Shown: positions 45,530 to 56,470 of the stretch, piece by piece
How positions within the stretch are numbered: the stretch's first letter is position 1
How the letters are laid out: each line of letters opens with the position of its first letter
DNA from: Hippophae tibetana
Lineage: Eukaryota; Streptophyta; Magnoliopsida; Rosales; Elaeagnaceae
Direction of reading: 5' to 3'
DNA: 64,000 nt
NCBI GenBank assembly: GCA_037013495.1
Contig: CM072812.1
Location: 75,375,840-75,439,839, forward strand
Program-made: the position numbers and the translations under genes
The notes under the pieces: model-generated
Told to the model about the DNA's origin: nothing
The model's input: the letters and a program-made list of their open reading frames with translations, nothing else
The model's database searches: none

Positions 45530-47415
45530 TATAAAAATATAAAAATATAAACATATATAACAATCTATTATCTTCAAACATAAACAAATAGATTGTTGTA
45601 AGTACTATGAGTGTTGGCTATTTTCGTGGACAAAATATTTATTTATAAATTTATTTTTAGGCCTATTATCAAGTCTATCAAGAAACGTCAAATAAATGCT
45701 CGAGTTTTAGATAATTATACTTCATGTATATCTTTAATAATTACGACACATAGGATTGTATTAATGCATTTAATAACACATGTTTATAAATCTGAAATTA
45801 TTTTTAGTACTAAAATATTTATTTAAACTTAAATCAATTTATGAAATTATTTTTTAGATGTGTTTTAAAAAATAATTTTTTATAATATTAAGTTTTTTTT
45901 ATGGCTTTGAAAAGTTAAGCCCAAAATATATTTTAACCCTAATACTATTATGTCATTATTATTATCTATATATATAGACATATTAAGATTGAATTAATAG
46001 GTATGATGAAAAATAAAAAGCTAGCGAGAAAAGAATTGTCACAAACTGCAGTAACCGAAGAAGAATTGCCACAAACTATGGAATAAAAAAGGGAAACAAA
46101 AGTAGAATAAGAAAAGGAATTAATATATGGAGCGGCAACAAAGTAATAAATATGAGTACTCAAATAAATACATATTCACGTAATCATTGTAAGATATATT
46201 TATAGGTTCTTGCGACAAAGTAAAATTAATTAATATATATATATATATAATTGATATTTTCGACGGTGAAGTTAAAAAAGTTAATCATTATATATAGATA
46301 TATATTTGTGCGTAATCATATTAGAGGTATTTATTAATAAATTTATTTGATATATTTTATCTTTATATGACTTATTTTTATTAGATTTTTACGTGTTCTA
46401 ATTAGATAATTTTATATGATTATAATTATTTGATTTGATTATTAAATTTTAAAAAAATTATTTTTATTGAATTTGTGCTTAATCTTTTTGCTCTAAAATT
46501 TTCTAGTTGATTTGATTTAAATGAAATATATTTTGAATCATCTAATTAGGATTATTCATTATTAAATCCATTCTAGAACACACACAGGCACTTGTATTTT
46601 TTGTGCTAATCTTTTTGCAGTTGATTTGTGAACGATCTGATTGGCGGAGAACTTATTGGAACGTTACTCTGGAAACCGCACACGCTAACATTGGAAACTG
46701 TGAAAACAGATCAAGGGTACGTAAGTAAAGTACATTGGGGTAGTATCCTAGAAAGGGTAGCATAAGACCGAATTTGTACTTAAACATTTGATTTTCATAG
46801 TGGAAAGTTAGGTGGTCCGGTGGACTGGTGGTTTTCTTCTTAGGTCATGGTTATGGCCTAGGTTGTTTTTACCTAAAAATATCGTGTGTTATTATTTTAT
46901 TTTCGCACTTTATTCTTATACGTGATTACATGCCTAACCGCTTTGTTTAGGTTATTAAGTTATAAATTGATAAAAATTAAAAATAACTTATTCACCCCTC
47001 TAGGTTAATTAGGTCTATATCTTATAAACTTTCAATTGTAATGCAAAAGATAGAATTAAGAGTTACCTCCAACCATTGATATTGATTCTCTGATTTTCTA
47101 AACTACAAAACAAATAATGGTTAAATGATAAATGCTCTTATTGTTTCCACACTTACTCTTTGTGTTTGATGGTGTATGTCGATAAAAAGAAAAGTATATC
47201 CAGAGAGTAGTGAAAGAACCCAATGTCTTTATAGAGGTTCTCCTATCAAGAACCTTTTGGTTTCGTAACCAACGTATGGTTTTGTAAGGTTTTGTAGCTG
47301 ACGTATGGTTTTGTAACCAAAATCGTTACCACCTCCACACATCAGTGGCCATCAAAGCCATTCATATTGGTGCTTAATCTTGCACCATTAATACTATAAC
47401 GTTAAAAATGTTACA
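45530..47415 (-). repeat. 3' LTR of copia D, split by a solo LTR
   Basis: The LTR sequence occupies 45530-45596 and 47035-47415. It matches the right LTR through motifs such as CAATCTATTATCTTC, AAACAAATAGATTGT, TGGTGTATGTCGATAAAAAG and CATTCATATTGGTGCTTAAT. It keeps about 60 bp (47050-47115) missing from the right copy. Repeated CGTAACC/ACGTATGG words at 47265-47320 occur in both LTRs. Confidence 0.87.
45597..47034 (+). mobile_element. Solo LTR of copia family B (copy 3), nested in copia D 3' LTR
   Basis: Starts TGTAAGTACTATGAGTGTTG and ends AAACTTTCA, with the duplication ATTGT on both sides (45592-45596, 47035-47039). The uninterrupted target can be read in the other LTR of copia D (AATAGATTGTAATGCG, about 53190). 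It is collinear with the family B LTRs at 89-1367 and 42200-43660. There is no primer site or coding part: a recombination remnant. It inserted after copia D. Confidence 0.92.
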
Positions 47416-47699
47416 TTCTCTCACTTGGTGCAAACGTTAAGCTAAATTCTCTTAAGTAACAAAATACATGAATCATGATGATAGGTTCCCTAAGAGTGAG
47501 TATTATCTTCCATGTATTACAATGTATTTATTTTCTCAAGTATTATACTTTATGTGGTAACAAAACTTAATGAATAAATCCTATATTTATTCTTGGTCCA
47601 AAAAAATTTATATTTTCTCAAATAAATTAAGGTGCACATAAATATAAGAAAATATCACAATATATAAGAGTTTCATTAATAAATTGTATATGTACATTT

Positions 47700-49365
47700 A
47701 CAAAGTGGAACCAAGTCTCATTTTCTCTACATGATCCTTAAACTTTAGTGGTGGTATGCCCTTAGTCAAACGATCAGAAATCATTAATTCAGTGCTGATG
47801 TGTTCAATGACCACTTTCTCTTATTTAACATGTTCGCTTATAGCTAAATACTCAACATCGATATGCTTCCTTCGACTCACGTTTTTATTATTTTTAGCCA
47901 TAAAAATAGCAGCTGAATTGTCACAATATATTCTTAATGGCATAGAGATGGAATCCATAATTCTAAGTCTGGATATGAAACTCTTAAGCCATGCACCATG
48001 CAAACTAGCCCCAAAACAAGAAAATTTTGGCTTCCATAGTAGTAGTAGCAGACAAGGTTTGCTTGACACTTCTCCATGATACAACTTCACTGGCCATTAT
48101 AAAAATGTACCATGATGTTGATTTGCGTGAATCAAAATAGCCAATGAAGTCAAAATCTAAGTACCCAATCAATTCTAACTTATTCATCTGTCTATATATA
48201 AGCATGTAGTCCTTGGTTCCTTGAAGGTACCTCATCATTTTCTTTGTAGCTCTCCAGTGGTCTAAGCCTGGATTACTCTGATATCACCCTAACATTCCTA
48301 CAACAAATGCAATGCCATGCCTTGTGCAAACCTGAGCATACATTAGGCTTCCAATAGTAGAAACATATGGAATTTTCTTCATTTGTTCTCTTTCAAGATT
48401 GTTCTTCGGGCATTGGTCCAAATTGAACATATCACCCTTCATAATGGGAGCAATACTTGGTGAAAAATTATTCATCCAAAATCTCTCTAAAACTTTATTG
48501 ATATAGGTTTTTTGAGATAACCCCAAGATGCCTCAAAGTCTGTTTCTATGGATCTTAATGCCAATAACATAAGACACCTTACCCATATCTTTCCTATCAA
48601 AATTTTTACGGAGAAATTGTTTTACCTTACATAGCAAACCCTTATCATTAGTTGCAAGAAAATATCATCTATGTATAAAACTAGAAAAAATATCTTACTC
48701 CCACTAACCTTATGGTATATATATTGATCCCTGAGCTTTCAATGAATCTGAACAAAGAAATTACTCCATGGAATTTAAAATACCATTGGCGTGATTCTTG
48801 TTTTAGTTATTATATAGACTTATTAAGCTTACAAACCAAATGTTTACCATCACTAGAAGGGAATCCTTCAGGTTGTTTCATATAAACCTCCTCTTCTAGA
48901 TCTCCATTGAGAAAAGCTATTTTCACATCCATTTTGTTGCAACTCAAGGTCAAAATAGGCTACTAATGCTAATATAATGCGCAAGGAATCTTTCTTAGAT
49001 ACAGGAGAAAAGGTCTCTGTATAATCAATTCCTTCTTTTTGAGTGAACCCCTTAGCAACTAATCTAGTCTTGTATCTCTCAATGTTTCCCAATTAGTCTC
49101 TTTTTGTCTTAAAGACCCATTTACATCCAATGGCTTTTGCACTGTTAGGCAACTTAATAAGGTCCCAGACTCCATTACTCTTCATGGAATTCATCTCATC
49201 CTTTATAGCATCGTACCATAATTCATACTCTTTGCAACTCATGGCTTGTGAAAAGGACTCGGGATCATCCACAACTCCAATGTTACAATCAGGTTCTTGT
49301 AGATACACAACAAAATCACTAGGAATTGTCAATATTTTAGTTCTAGTATAACTTCTTAATGTCAC
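47700..49365 (-). pseudogene. copia D reverse transcriptase and RNase H
   Basis: RT begins AMSCKEYELWYDAIKDEMNS and GCKWVFKTKRD, then [21 protein letters not shown] frameshift follows at the DVKNAFLNGDLEEE-equivalent stretch (ENSFSQWRSRRGG near 48890). The catalytic motif reads LVLYIDDI (YIDD) near 48680. RNase H: YVSTIGSLMYAQVCTRHGIA, MMRYLQGTKDYM, SRKSTSWYIF, then IYCDNSAAIFMAKNNKNVSR and RRKHIDVEYL. Stops and frame changes occur throughout. Confidence 0.85.
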
Positions 49366-50880
49366 ACCACTATCTTCCTAGTAAGTATGAGGTTCAAATT
49401 GTTGTTCAAAAGTTTCAGTTATCTCCTGAACATCATGATCTATTGGAATATTGTTAACAACTTGTGGAATTTTGGTGATTAGTTGTTCAACACCAGCTTG
49501 TACTTGAGGGGTGTTATGAACAATAATAAATCTATCTCTTGAAGTAGAAGGTTGAGACTCTAAGTGATTAGTATCAGAAACTATGTTCCTAATTTGATCG
49601 CTCACACTAATCATGTCATATTCAACAAAATTTTCATTTCTTGATTCCACAAACCTAGTATTGCGTGATGGACAGTAAAATCTGTAACCCTTAGACCGTT
49701 CAACATATCTAATGAAATACCCATTAATAGTCCTTGGGTTCATCTTCTTCACTTGTGGATTATAAATCCCCACTTCAGACGAGCATCCCCAAATGCACAT
49801 ATGTTGCAAACTCAATTTACAACCTTTCTATAATTCTAATGGCATATATGAGACAACCTTTGTTAGAACTCAATTTAATATATACACATTCGTCTTTAAA
49901 GCTTCAATCCATAAGGATTTAGGAAGATTGGAGTTGCTAAGCATACTCTGCACCATGTCCAATAATGTTTGGTTTCTCCTTTCTACTTTTGGTCTAGTGA
50001 ACCAAGCATAGTGTATTGAGAAACTATCCCATATTCTTGAAGAAACTTAGCAAACAGACCAAGTGCTTGTCCATTCTTAGTGTATCTACCATAATATTCA
50101 CCACCTCTATCTAATCTCACGGCCTTTATTTGCTTTTCACATTATTTCTCTATTTCAACGTTAAAGCTCTTGAAGGCATCTAATAATTTGCTCTTATTAT
50201 GAAGCATGTAGAAATACATATATAGAGAAAAATCATCAATAAAGGTGATAAAATATTTCTGATCTTGATTTTCCATGTCTGGACAACGTATATCCTTATA
50301 TATGATTTCTAATATGCTTGAACTTCTATTGGTATCTTTCTTTGACTTGTTAGTCTGCTTTCCCTTAATACAGTCCACACATGTCTTAAAATCAATAAAA
50401 TCTAGAATACTAAGTACCTCATCCTTTACTAATATTTTAACTCTTTCTAAGGAGATATGTCCTAATCTCCTATGCCATAATGTAGAAGAGTCCTTTTCAA
50501 TAATACACCTTTTAGTACAAGTTTGAAAATGCATAGCATTATGAGTGGCATTATTTCGTAAATTAATGCAGTAAAGACCATCAGACAAGATATCATTCGT
50601 AACACAGTTAGATTTATTAAATAAACTGAAAGATGTTTCTAAAAAGTGAAAGGAATAACCAAAAGGTACAAGTCTTGAAATCAAATCTAAGTTTCTAGAG
50701 ACTCTTGGAACATAAAAGGTCTTTTCTAATTCTAAAATAAAACCACCACTTAAAATCAAACTACATATTCCTACAACTTCCACACGTAAGCCCATATAGT
50801 TACCAGATAAGATGTATTACTCACTTCCCACTAACTTCCTTAGATTTTGCATACCTTGTAAGGAGTTTGCAACATGAATT
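49366..50880 (-). pseudogene. copia D protease end and integrase
   Basis: Protease relic: WINFGSIIHVANS near 50880-50840, where the catalytic DSG has become NFG, then FYVPRVSRNLDLISRLVPFG. Integrase: LWHRRLGHISLERVKILV and CVDCIKGKQTNKSK give the HHCC part, then IYKDIRCPDMENQDQKYFIT and FIDDFSLYMYFYML. The third catalytic block is broken by frame changes around 49800-50100. The linker to RT is Asn/Gln-rich. Confidence 0.82.
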
Positions 50881-51640
50881 ATAGATCCAAAATTAATCCA
50901 CTAGGCGTTAACATTAAAATTAACCATATTAGATTCATAACAAACAAACGAGGTTGGATTACCTTTATTCTCAAGCCATTTCTGAAATTTTGTACATTCC
51001 TTCTTCATGTGTCCATTTTTCTTAATAATAGCCTGAGGTGAAACTTTTCCATTCCCTTTTTGTTTGTTTTGATATTTTTCTTTCCTGTGCGTTGTAGCTA
51101 GCATTACACTTTCACCAAGCTCCATAACAAGCCTCCCTTCCTCTTGTACACACATGGTTATTAGTTCATTGATTAACCATATATCCTTATGTGTATTGTA
51201 CGAGATTTTGAATGGTCCGTACTGATGTGGGAGAATGTTAAGGATATAGTGCACCACGAAGGATTCTGACATCTCAACTTTGAGATTCCTAAGTTGAGTC
51301 GTAATGTTCCTTATTTGCATAATGTGCTCGCGCACACCTTTCACATTGGTAAGTCTTAAGGAAGAGAACTTCATAATAAGGGTGCTTGCTAAAGCCTTAT
51401 CTGAAGTGAAAAACTAATCATCAATGGCCTTTAGCAAGTCCTAAACATTGTTATGTTAATCAACAAAACCACGAATACTAGCAGAGATCTTAGTCTTAAT
51501 GAACATCATACTAAGGCGATCAAATTGCTCACATTGTTCATAAAGTGTGAGATTTGCTTGAGTGATGGTTTTAGTAATTACAGATGGTTCGTCTTTCCTA
51601 ATAGCATAGTCAATATCCATCCACCCTAGATGAAAGAGAA
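50881..51640 (-). pseudogene. copia D gag
   Basis: An ATG at 51620 gives MDIDYAIRKDEPSVITKT; after three stops the frame is open as LASTLIMKFSSLRLTNVKGV and HYILNILPHQYGPFKISYNT with KDIWLINELITMCVQEEGRL. The nucleocapsid keeps only IIKKNGHMKKECTKFQKW: the first two Cys of the CCHC knuckle are missing through a short deletion. It matches the gag of Tork-type copia elements with the MKFSSLRL/QEEGRL signatures. Confidence 0.85.
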
Positions 51641-52532
51641 TTATTTTCTTCCATATTTTATAATTATCTCATTTCAGATCGAGAATGTCACAGTAGATAT
51701 AAAACAAATTTAAAAGTTAAGAAGTTGCAATTAAAGAATACATGCTTATTAAAATTTGAGACCTAAATTAAAGTAATTCTTTACCAATGTAAATCGTGAA
51801 AAATATGAATCTAGTGATATAAAACTTGTTTGTGGATTAAAATTTTAATTCAATTAGATTTATCTTAACTTTACAATAAAACTATCAAATTATGTTTCCT
51901 TTCCTAATCCCTGTGGGTAAAATAAAAAATATAATTTGATATTCTATCATAATTAATCACACAAAAATATAATAAAAATTCGTGTGGGATAAGATTATAA
52001 ATGTGATCCTAAATAAACCTTATCATAGGTTTAATTAATTAAAGATGTTGTGGCTACTCCCTAATTAATTAAAATATATGAATCACTTAAATATTAGCTA
52101 AATCCTTAGGCTCAATTATTGCATAAAATCATAAGCAATATTAATTTAATTCAAAATGTGCAAATATTATCTATATTAAAATTATATGTATGACAATAAA
52201 TTATACAAGTAAAAATAAATAATATAAGCACTAATTAAATCCATAAAGAGCCATTAACAATTAACTTCATTATGCATAAATTATTTAACCAAATTTCATA
52301 TGTATAATTAATTACAAAATTTATACATACAAATAACAAAACAAATAATTTAAGCATAATGCATTTAAATAACTTTTAATGTGCCTAGAAATTATTTAAA
52401 TAAATATCACATGTATAATAAATATTCAACACATGACAAACCTAAGTTAAATAATTAATCACATTAAAATTATATTCGAATTTTTTTATAATAAAAATTG
52501 AATTTCGAATGCATATAAAAATATGCCAGAAA

Positions 52533-52600
52533 CATAATGTAGCATAGTGGACAACACGATTCATTCTCAGCCATGAAATCCGGGTTCGAATCCCGACTGA
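52533..52600 (+). ncRNA. tRNA-like sequence 1 with pol III A and B boxes
   Basis: The A box TAGCATAGTGG (52540-52550) fits TRGCNNAGYGG exactly, and the B box GGTTCGAATCC (52573-52583) is a perfect match, with starts 33 bp apart as in tRNA genes. Four of five T-stem pairs form around TTCGAAT. A T6 run at 52595-52600 is a correctly placed terminator. No acceptor stem pairs, so it is not a functional tRNA; a tRNA-derived or SINE-like origin is likely. It runs antisense to copia D. Confidence 0.6.
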
Positions 52601-52668
52601 AACATTTTTTAAAACATTAAATTTTGAATGTATATAAAATTAAGTCAGATACACAATATAACAATAGT

Positions 52669-52754
52669 TTCATTTTAGCCTAGTGGTTTGAGAGCTTATT
52701 GTCAATCGCGAGACCCGGGTTTGATTCTCGGTGACAGTAAGTGTACCCTTTTTT
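52669..52754 (+). ncRNA. tRNA-like sequence 2 with pol III A and B boxes
   Basis: The A box TAGCCTAGTGG (52676-52686) matches the consensus. The B box GGTTTGATTCT (52718-52728) has two departures. The T stem forms five of five pairs (one G:T), and a T6 terminator is at 52749-52754. It is spaced about 136 bp from the first unit, and the sequence before both A boxes is similar (TTTTGAATGTATATAAAA / TTTCGAATGCATATAAAA), so the two units arose by tandem duplication. Confidence 0.6.
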
Positions 52755-53144
52755 GTGAGGTCGTCTTCAACCTCCAACTGGGTCAACCCGACCCGGTTAT
52801 GACCCGAATGGATACCCATCATTCTTTTTATCAAAATTTTCAAAATTTAATTTTTAAGTGATTCATAGTCTCAGTTTAAATCAAAAAATCTCATTTTAAA
52901 TAAAAAGTTAATTGTTACATTCCAATGAACGCAAATGGAAAATTGAAATGATTTTCTTCATGATTTTTCATGTTTCAATTCACAGAATCATTATAAAATC
53001 AATAATGAAATCATTTATACTTTCCATATGCATCAAAATCGAGCCTTTCAAAAGACCCAATTTGAAGTGCTCAGTGAAATAGAGAAAAACAAAGATTGTT
53101 TAAAACCAATCAAGACAGAGGTAATAAAAGGCTCTAATACTAAA

Positions 53145-53526
53145 TGTAAAATTATAAATATATATAACAATCTATTATCTTCAAACTTAAACAAATAGAT
53201 TGTAATGCGAAAGATAATGGTTAAATGATAAATGCTCTTATTATTTCTCACACTTACTCTTTGTGTTTGATGGTGTATGTCGATAAAAAGAAAAGTATAT
53301 CCAGAGAGTAGTGAGAGGACTCGATGTATTTATAGAGATTATCTCATCAAGAACCTTTTGATTTTATATGGTTTCGTAATCGACGTATGGTTTCGTAAAG
53401 TTTCATAACTGACGTATGATTTCGTAACCAAAACCGTTACCACCTCCACACATCAATGGCTATCAAAGCCATTCATATTGGTGCTTAATTTTGCACCATT
53501 AATACTATAATGTTAAAAATGATGCA
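53145..53526 (-). repeat. 5' LTR of copia D
   Basis: 382 bp; on the minus strand it begins TGCATCATTTTTAAC at 53526 and ends AATTTTACA at 53145, next to the primer site. It has the intact version of the target used by the nested solo LTR in the other copy. Confidence 0.9.
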
Positions 53527-53531
53527 TCTTC

Positions 53532-54471
53532 AATATTTGAGAAGCTTGCATTGTATTAAGTTAGGGTTGATATTCAACGTAGGATTAGCTATTTCATTGC
53601 ATAAAACACCAATCACATGATGTCACCATGCCTTGAAAGACTTGAAATCTCATGTGACACTTTTAATGTGTCACTATGTGTTACCAATAATGAAAACGTA
53701 GATACAAAAATTTACACTTTTTATGTTTATTTATTAGTTTTTTGGCTCGTGAGTCTCTTCTTTTCTTTTTAGTATGCGGTTATCGAATAACCATTATGGG
53801 GATTGGAATATTCTTTTGCTCAACACTTCTTTTGTACTATTTTAGTCTAAACTAAAATGAAATTAACACATGTTTTCTTTATCCCTTTATAATATTCTTT
53901 AAAAACAATGAAATTATCCCTTTATAGTACGACTCAAGGGTGTTTTCTTGGATGTGAAAAAATGAAATGATGAAATTGAATTACCTTCAAGATATTTTGA
54001 AATATAAATTGTTGAGTCCTACATCGATCAGGGAACCTAGCAGAGTGTTGGTTATTAGTCTGGGTGGCCTCTCCCCTGATAAGCACGTTTTGGAGGGAAA
54101 ATGGGGTTGCCCAGCTTTCAACTTCAATATCTTTTATTGCTTGAATAAATTGTTAATGTTATTTAAATACATATTGTATTGTGTTATTTAATCTTTTATA
54201 TAAGTTTGATTTAATGTTTTACGTTAGTTTTAGAGAAACTTTAATGCTATATTGATCCAGATATGTTACATCTCCATGCAACCTTACCTAGTTTGTGGTA
54301 TTTCTTGTATGATGATATATTTTGCTTGAATTGTGGTGGGTTCTTTTTAGTTTAAATCTGTAATGGAACTTGTGCTGATATAGCTATGGTTTTTCCTCCT
54401 CAGATTTTCTATATTAGCGAGTTATTTAAGTTCAATAACTTGATTTTCTATATTAGGAAAATCGTTTTAAT
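53532..54471. other. Flanking DNA between copia D and E, with a short interspersed repeat
   Basis: No coding frame of note. At 54010-54110 there is TGTTGAGTCCTACATCGATC followed by GGGTGGCCTCTCCCCTGATA and GGGTTGCCCAGC. This resembles a common plant intergenic repeat; its start is like the LTR start of the TRIM at 62166-62510 (TGTTAAGTCCCACATTGACC). It could be a lone TRIM LTR. The rest looks like ordinary intron-like or intergenic DNA. Confidence 0.4.
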
Positions 54472-54476
54472 GTTTT

Positions 54477-54781
54477 TGTTGAAAAAACAAGAAATAACTC
54501 TACACAAAAGATCTTTCTAGTTTGTATTATTTTCTTCATATTTTCATTACAATTGTATAGCTATTTATAAGGAAATTTTACTCCTTCAATTACTCTTTAA
54601 ATTAAGCATTCCTTGATTTACTCCTTGAATTAAGGATTCCTTGGTTTACTCCTTGAATTAAGGTCCTTGTTTTATTCCTTGAATTAAGGTTCTTGTTTTA
54701 TTTCTTAAATTAGGGTCCTGGTTTTATTCCTTGAATTTAGGTCCTGGTTTTATTCCTTGAATTAAGGACTAATATCCAATA
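54477..54781 (-). repeat. 3' LTR of copia E, with six U3 repeat units
   Basis: Contains a 26-28-bp unit (plus strand CCTTGAATTAAGG then TCCTTGTTTTATT) six times at about 54606-54775. The minus-strand TATA box TTATAAATAG is at 54562-54571. Confidence 0.92.
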
Positions 54782-54794
54782 CTCTCCCTCAAGC

Positions 54795-56470
54795 TGGATC
54801 CAGAAGGTTTATGGATCCAAGCTTGGACAAAATTCGTTGAAACTGATGAGAAGCCAAGGGCTTGGTGAAGATGTCAATCAGTTGGTCGAAGCTTCTTGTA
54901 TAATGTGTCTAAATCACATGTGATTGAACTTGTTCACGAACGTAATGACAATCAACTTCAATGTGTTTCGCCCTCTCGTGAAACACTGGGTTTGATGTTA
55001 TATGTATGGTTGCCTGATTGTCAAAAAATAAGGACATAGGAAGAGTTGTAGGAACACCTAAATCACACAAAAGACCTTTAAGCCATATCAACTCACACGC
55101 AGTTGAAGCCATTGCATGATACTCAACTTTGGCACTTGATCTGGCGATGACATTTTGCTTCTTACTCTTCCATGGGACCATGTTTCCACCTACAAATGTA
55201 CAGTAACCAATGGTGGACTTGCGATCATTTACATTCCCTGCCCAATCACCATCACAATACCCCATGATTTATGTGTTGTCATTCTTCTTCATGATGATAC
55301 CACAACCCATTGATCCTTTTAAGTAGCGTAAGATTCTTTTAACAAGGGTCAAATGCTCAAGTGTCAGGGAGTGCATGAATTGGCTCACAATACTTACAGA
55401 ATATGTGATGTCATGTCTAGTGATTGTTAGGTAGATTAGCTTACCAACCAGTCGCTGGTAATAACTTATATCTGTGAGTGACGTGCCCTTCAAGCTAGGT
55501 TTGAGCTTGCTGTCAAGAGGGGTAATGATTGGTTTAGAATCACTCATGTTAGCTTCCTTGAGCAAATCTAGGATATATTTCCTTTGGTTAAGAAAGAATC
55601 CCTTGTGCGAGGTTTCCATTTCTATACTAAGAAAGTACTTAAATATCCCAAGGTCTTTAATTGTAAACCTTTGTCTGAGGGACTATTTGAGATTGAAAAT
55701 CTCATCAGCATTATCACCTATAATTATCAGATCATCTACATAAATCACCATAACCAATTTGCCCATAGCTCTTGTGTGAACAAATAGTGAGGAATCGGCA
55801 TTGCTGCTTTTGAAACCAACACTAGTGAGAACTGAGCTTAGCTTGGCATACCAAGCTCGTGGGGACTGTTTCAAACCATAAATGGATTTGTGCAATTTGC
55901 ACACTAAATCCAGTTCATTGCTTTGAGGATGCCTGGGTGGAAATTTCATATAGACTTCTTCTTTGAGATCACTATGCAAGAATGCATTCTTCACATCCAT
56001 TTGGTACATGGACCACCCCTTGTTTACAGCCATGGACAGTAGCACTCTTACTGTGTTCATTTTTGCAACAGGTGCAAATGTTTCTTTGTAATCCAACTCG
56101 AATGTTTGAGTGAATCCCCAAGCCACCAATCTTGCTTTATACCTCTCAATTGATCCATCTGACTTGAATTTTAGCTTATAGATCCATTTGTAACCCACGA
56201 CTTTCTTCCCTTTTGAAAGTTTGGTGATGTTCCATGTGTTGTGTTGATCTAGCGCTTTAAGTTCTTCTTGCAAGGATTCCTTCCACACATCTTGGTTGTT
56301 AGCCTCATGAAAGTTTTGAGGCTCACTGTAACTCAATATAGTGCTGAGGAATACGGCATGGGGTGGTGTCACTCTCTTATATGACACATAATTTGAGATG
56401 GGATGTGTGGGTTTATAGGTGACAAAGTCTTGAATTCTTGTGGGAGTTTGCCTAACACACATTGGATTAC
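54795..56470 (-). pseudogene. copia E reverse transcriptase and RNase H
   Basis: [75 protein letters not shown] and the catalytic VIYVDDLIII near 55720-55745. A stop at 55682 (after EIFNLK) and one near 55267 interrupt it. RNase H: GYCDGDWAGNVNDRKSTIGY, SSAKVEYHAMASTACELIW, LFFDNQATIHITSNPVF, KHIEVDCHYVREQV; a TAG near 54909 truncates the last block (FDQLIDIFTKPLA). Few changes compared with the other elements. Confidence 0.92.

Larger units (their letters stand above)
51641..53128 (-). other. Long non-coding leader of copia D
   Basis: About 1.5 kb between primer site and gag, AT-rich, with no open frame. It contains two tRNA-like segments on the plus strand (listed separately) and a pyrimidine/GC patch with CAACCCGACCCGGTTATG near 52780. 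Such a length is more than the few hundred bases usual for copia leaders. Confidence 0.6.
45530..53526 (-). mobile_element. Ty1/copia retrotransposon D
   Basis: Bounded by the duplication TCTTC at 45525-45529 and 53527-53531. The 5' LTR (right) is 53145-53526. The 3' LTR (left) is 45530-47415, interrupted by a 1438-bp solo LTR. The primer-site relic TTAGTATTAGAGCC lies at 53130-53143 and the purine tract AAGTGAGAGAA at 47416-47426 (both minus strand). Without the insert the element is about 6.6 kb, with an unusually long leader of about 1.5 kb between primer site and gag. All its frames are broken. Confidence 0.9.

Noticed and set aside
52533-52754. Two functional tRNA genes
   Set aside because: A and B boxes are good but the acceptor stems do not pair and no sound anticodon arm can be drawn; called tRNA-like only.
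54010-54110. snRNA gene
   Set aside because: The upstream-element-like word is imperfect and no U-snRNA sequence follows at the expected distance.
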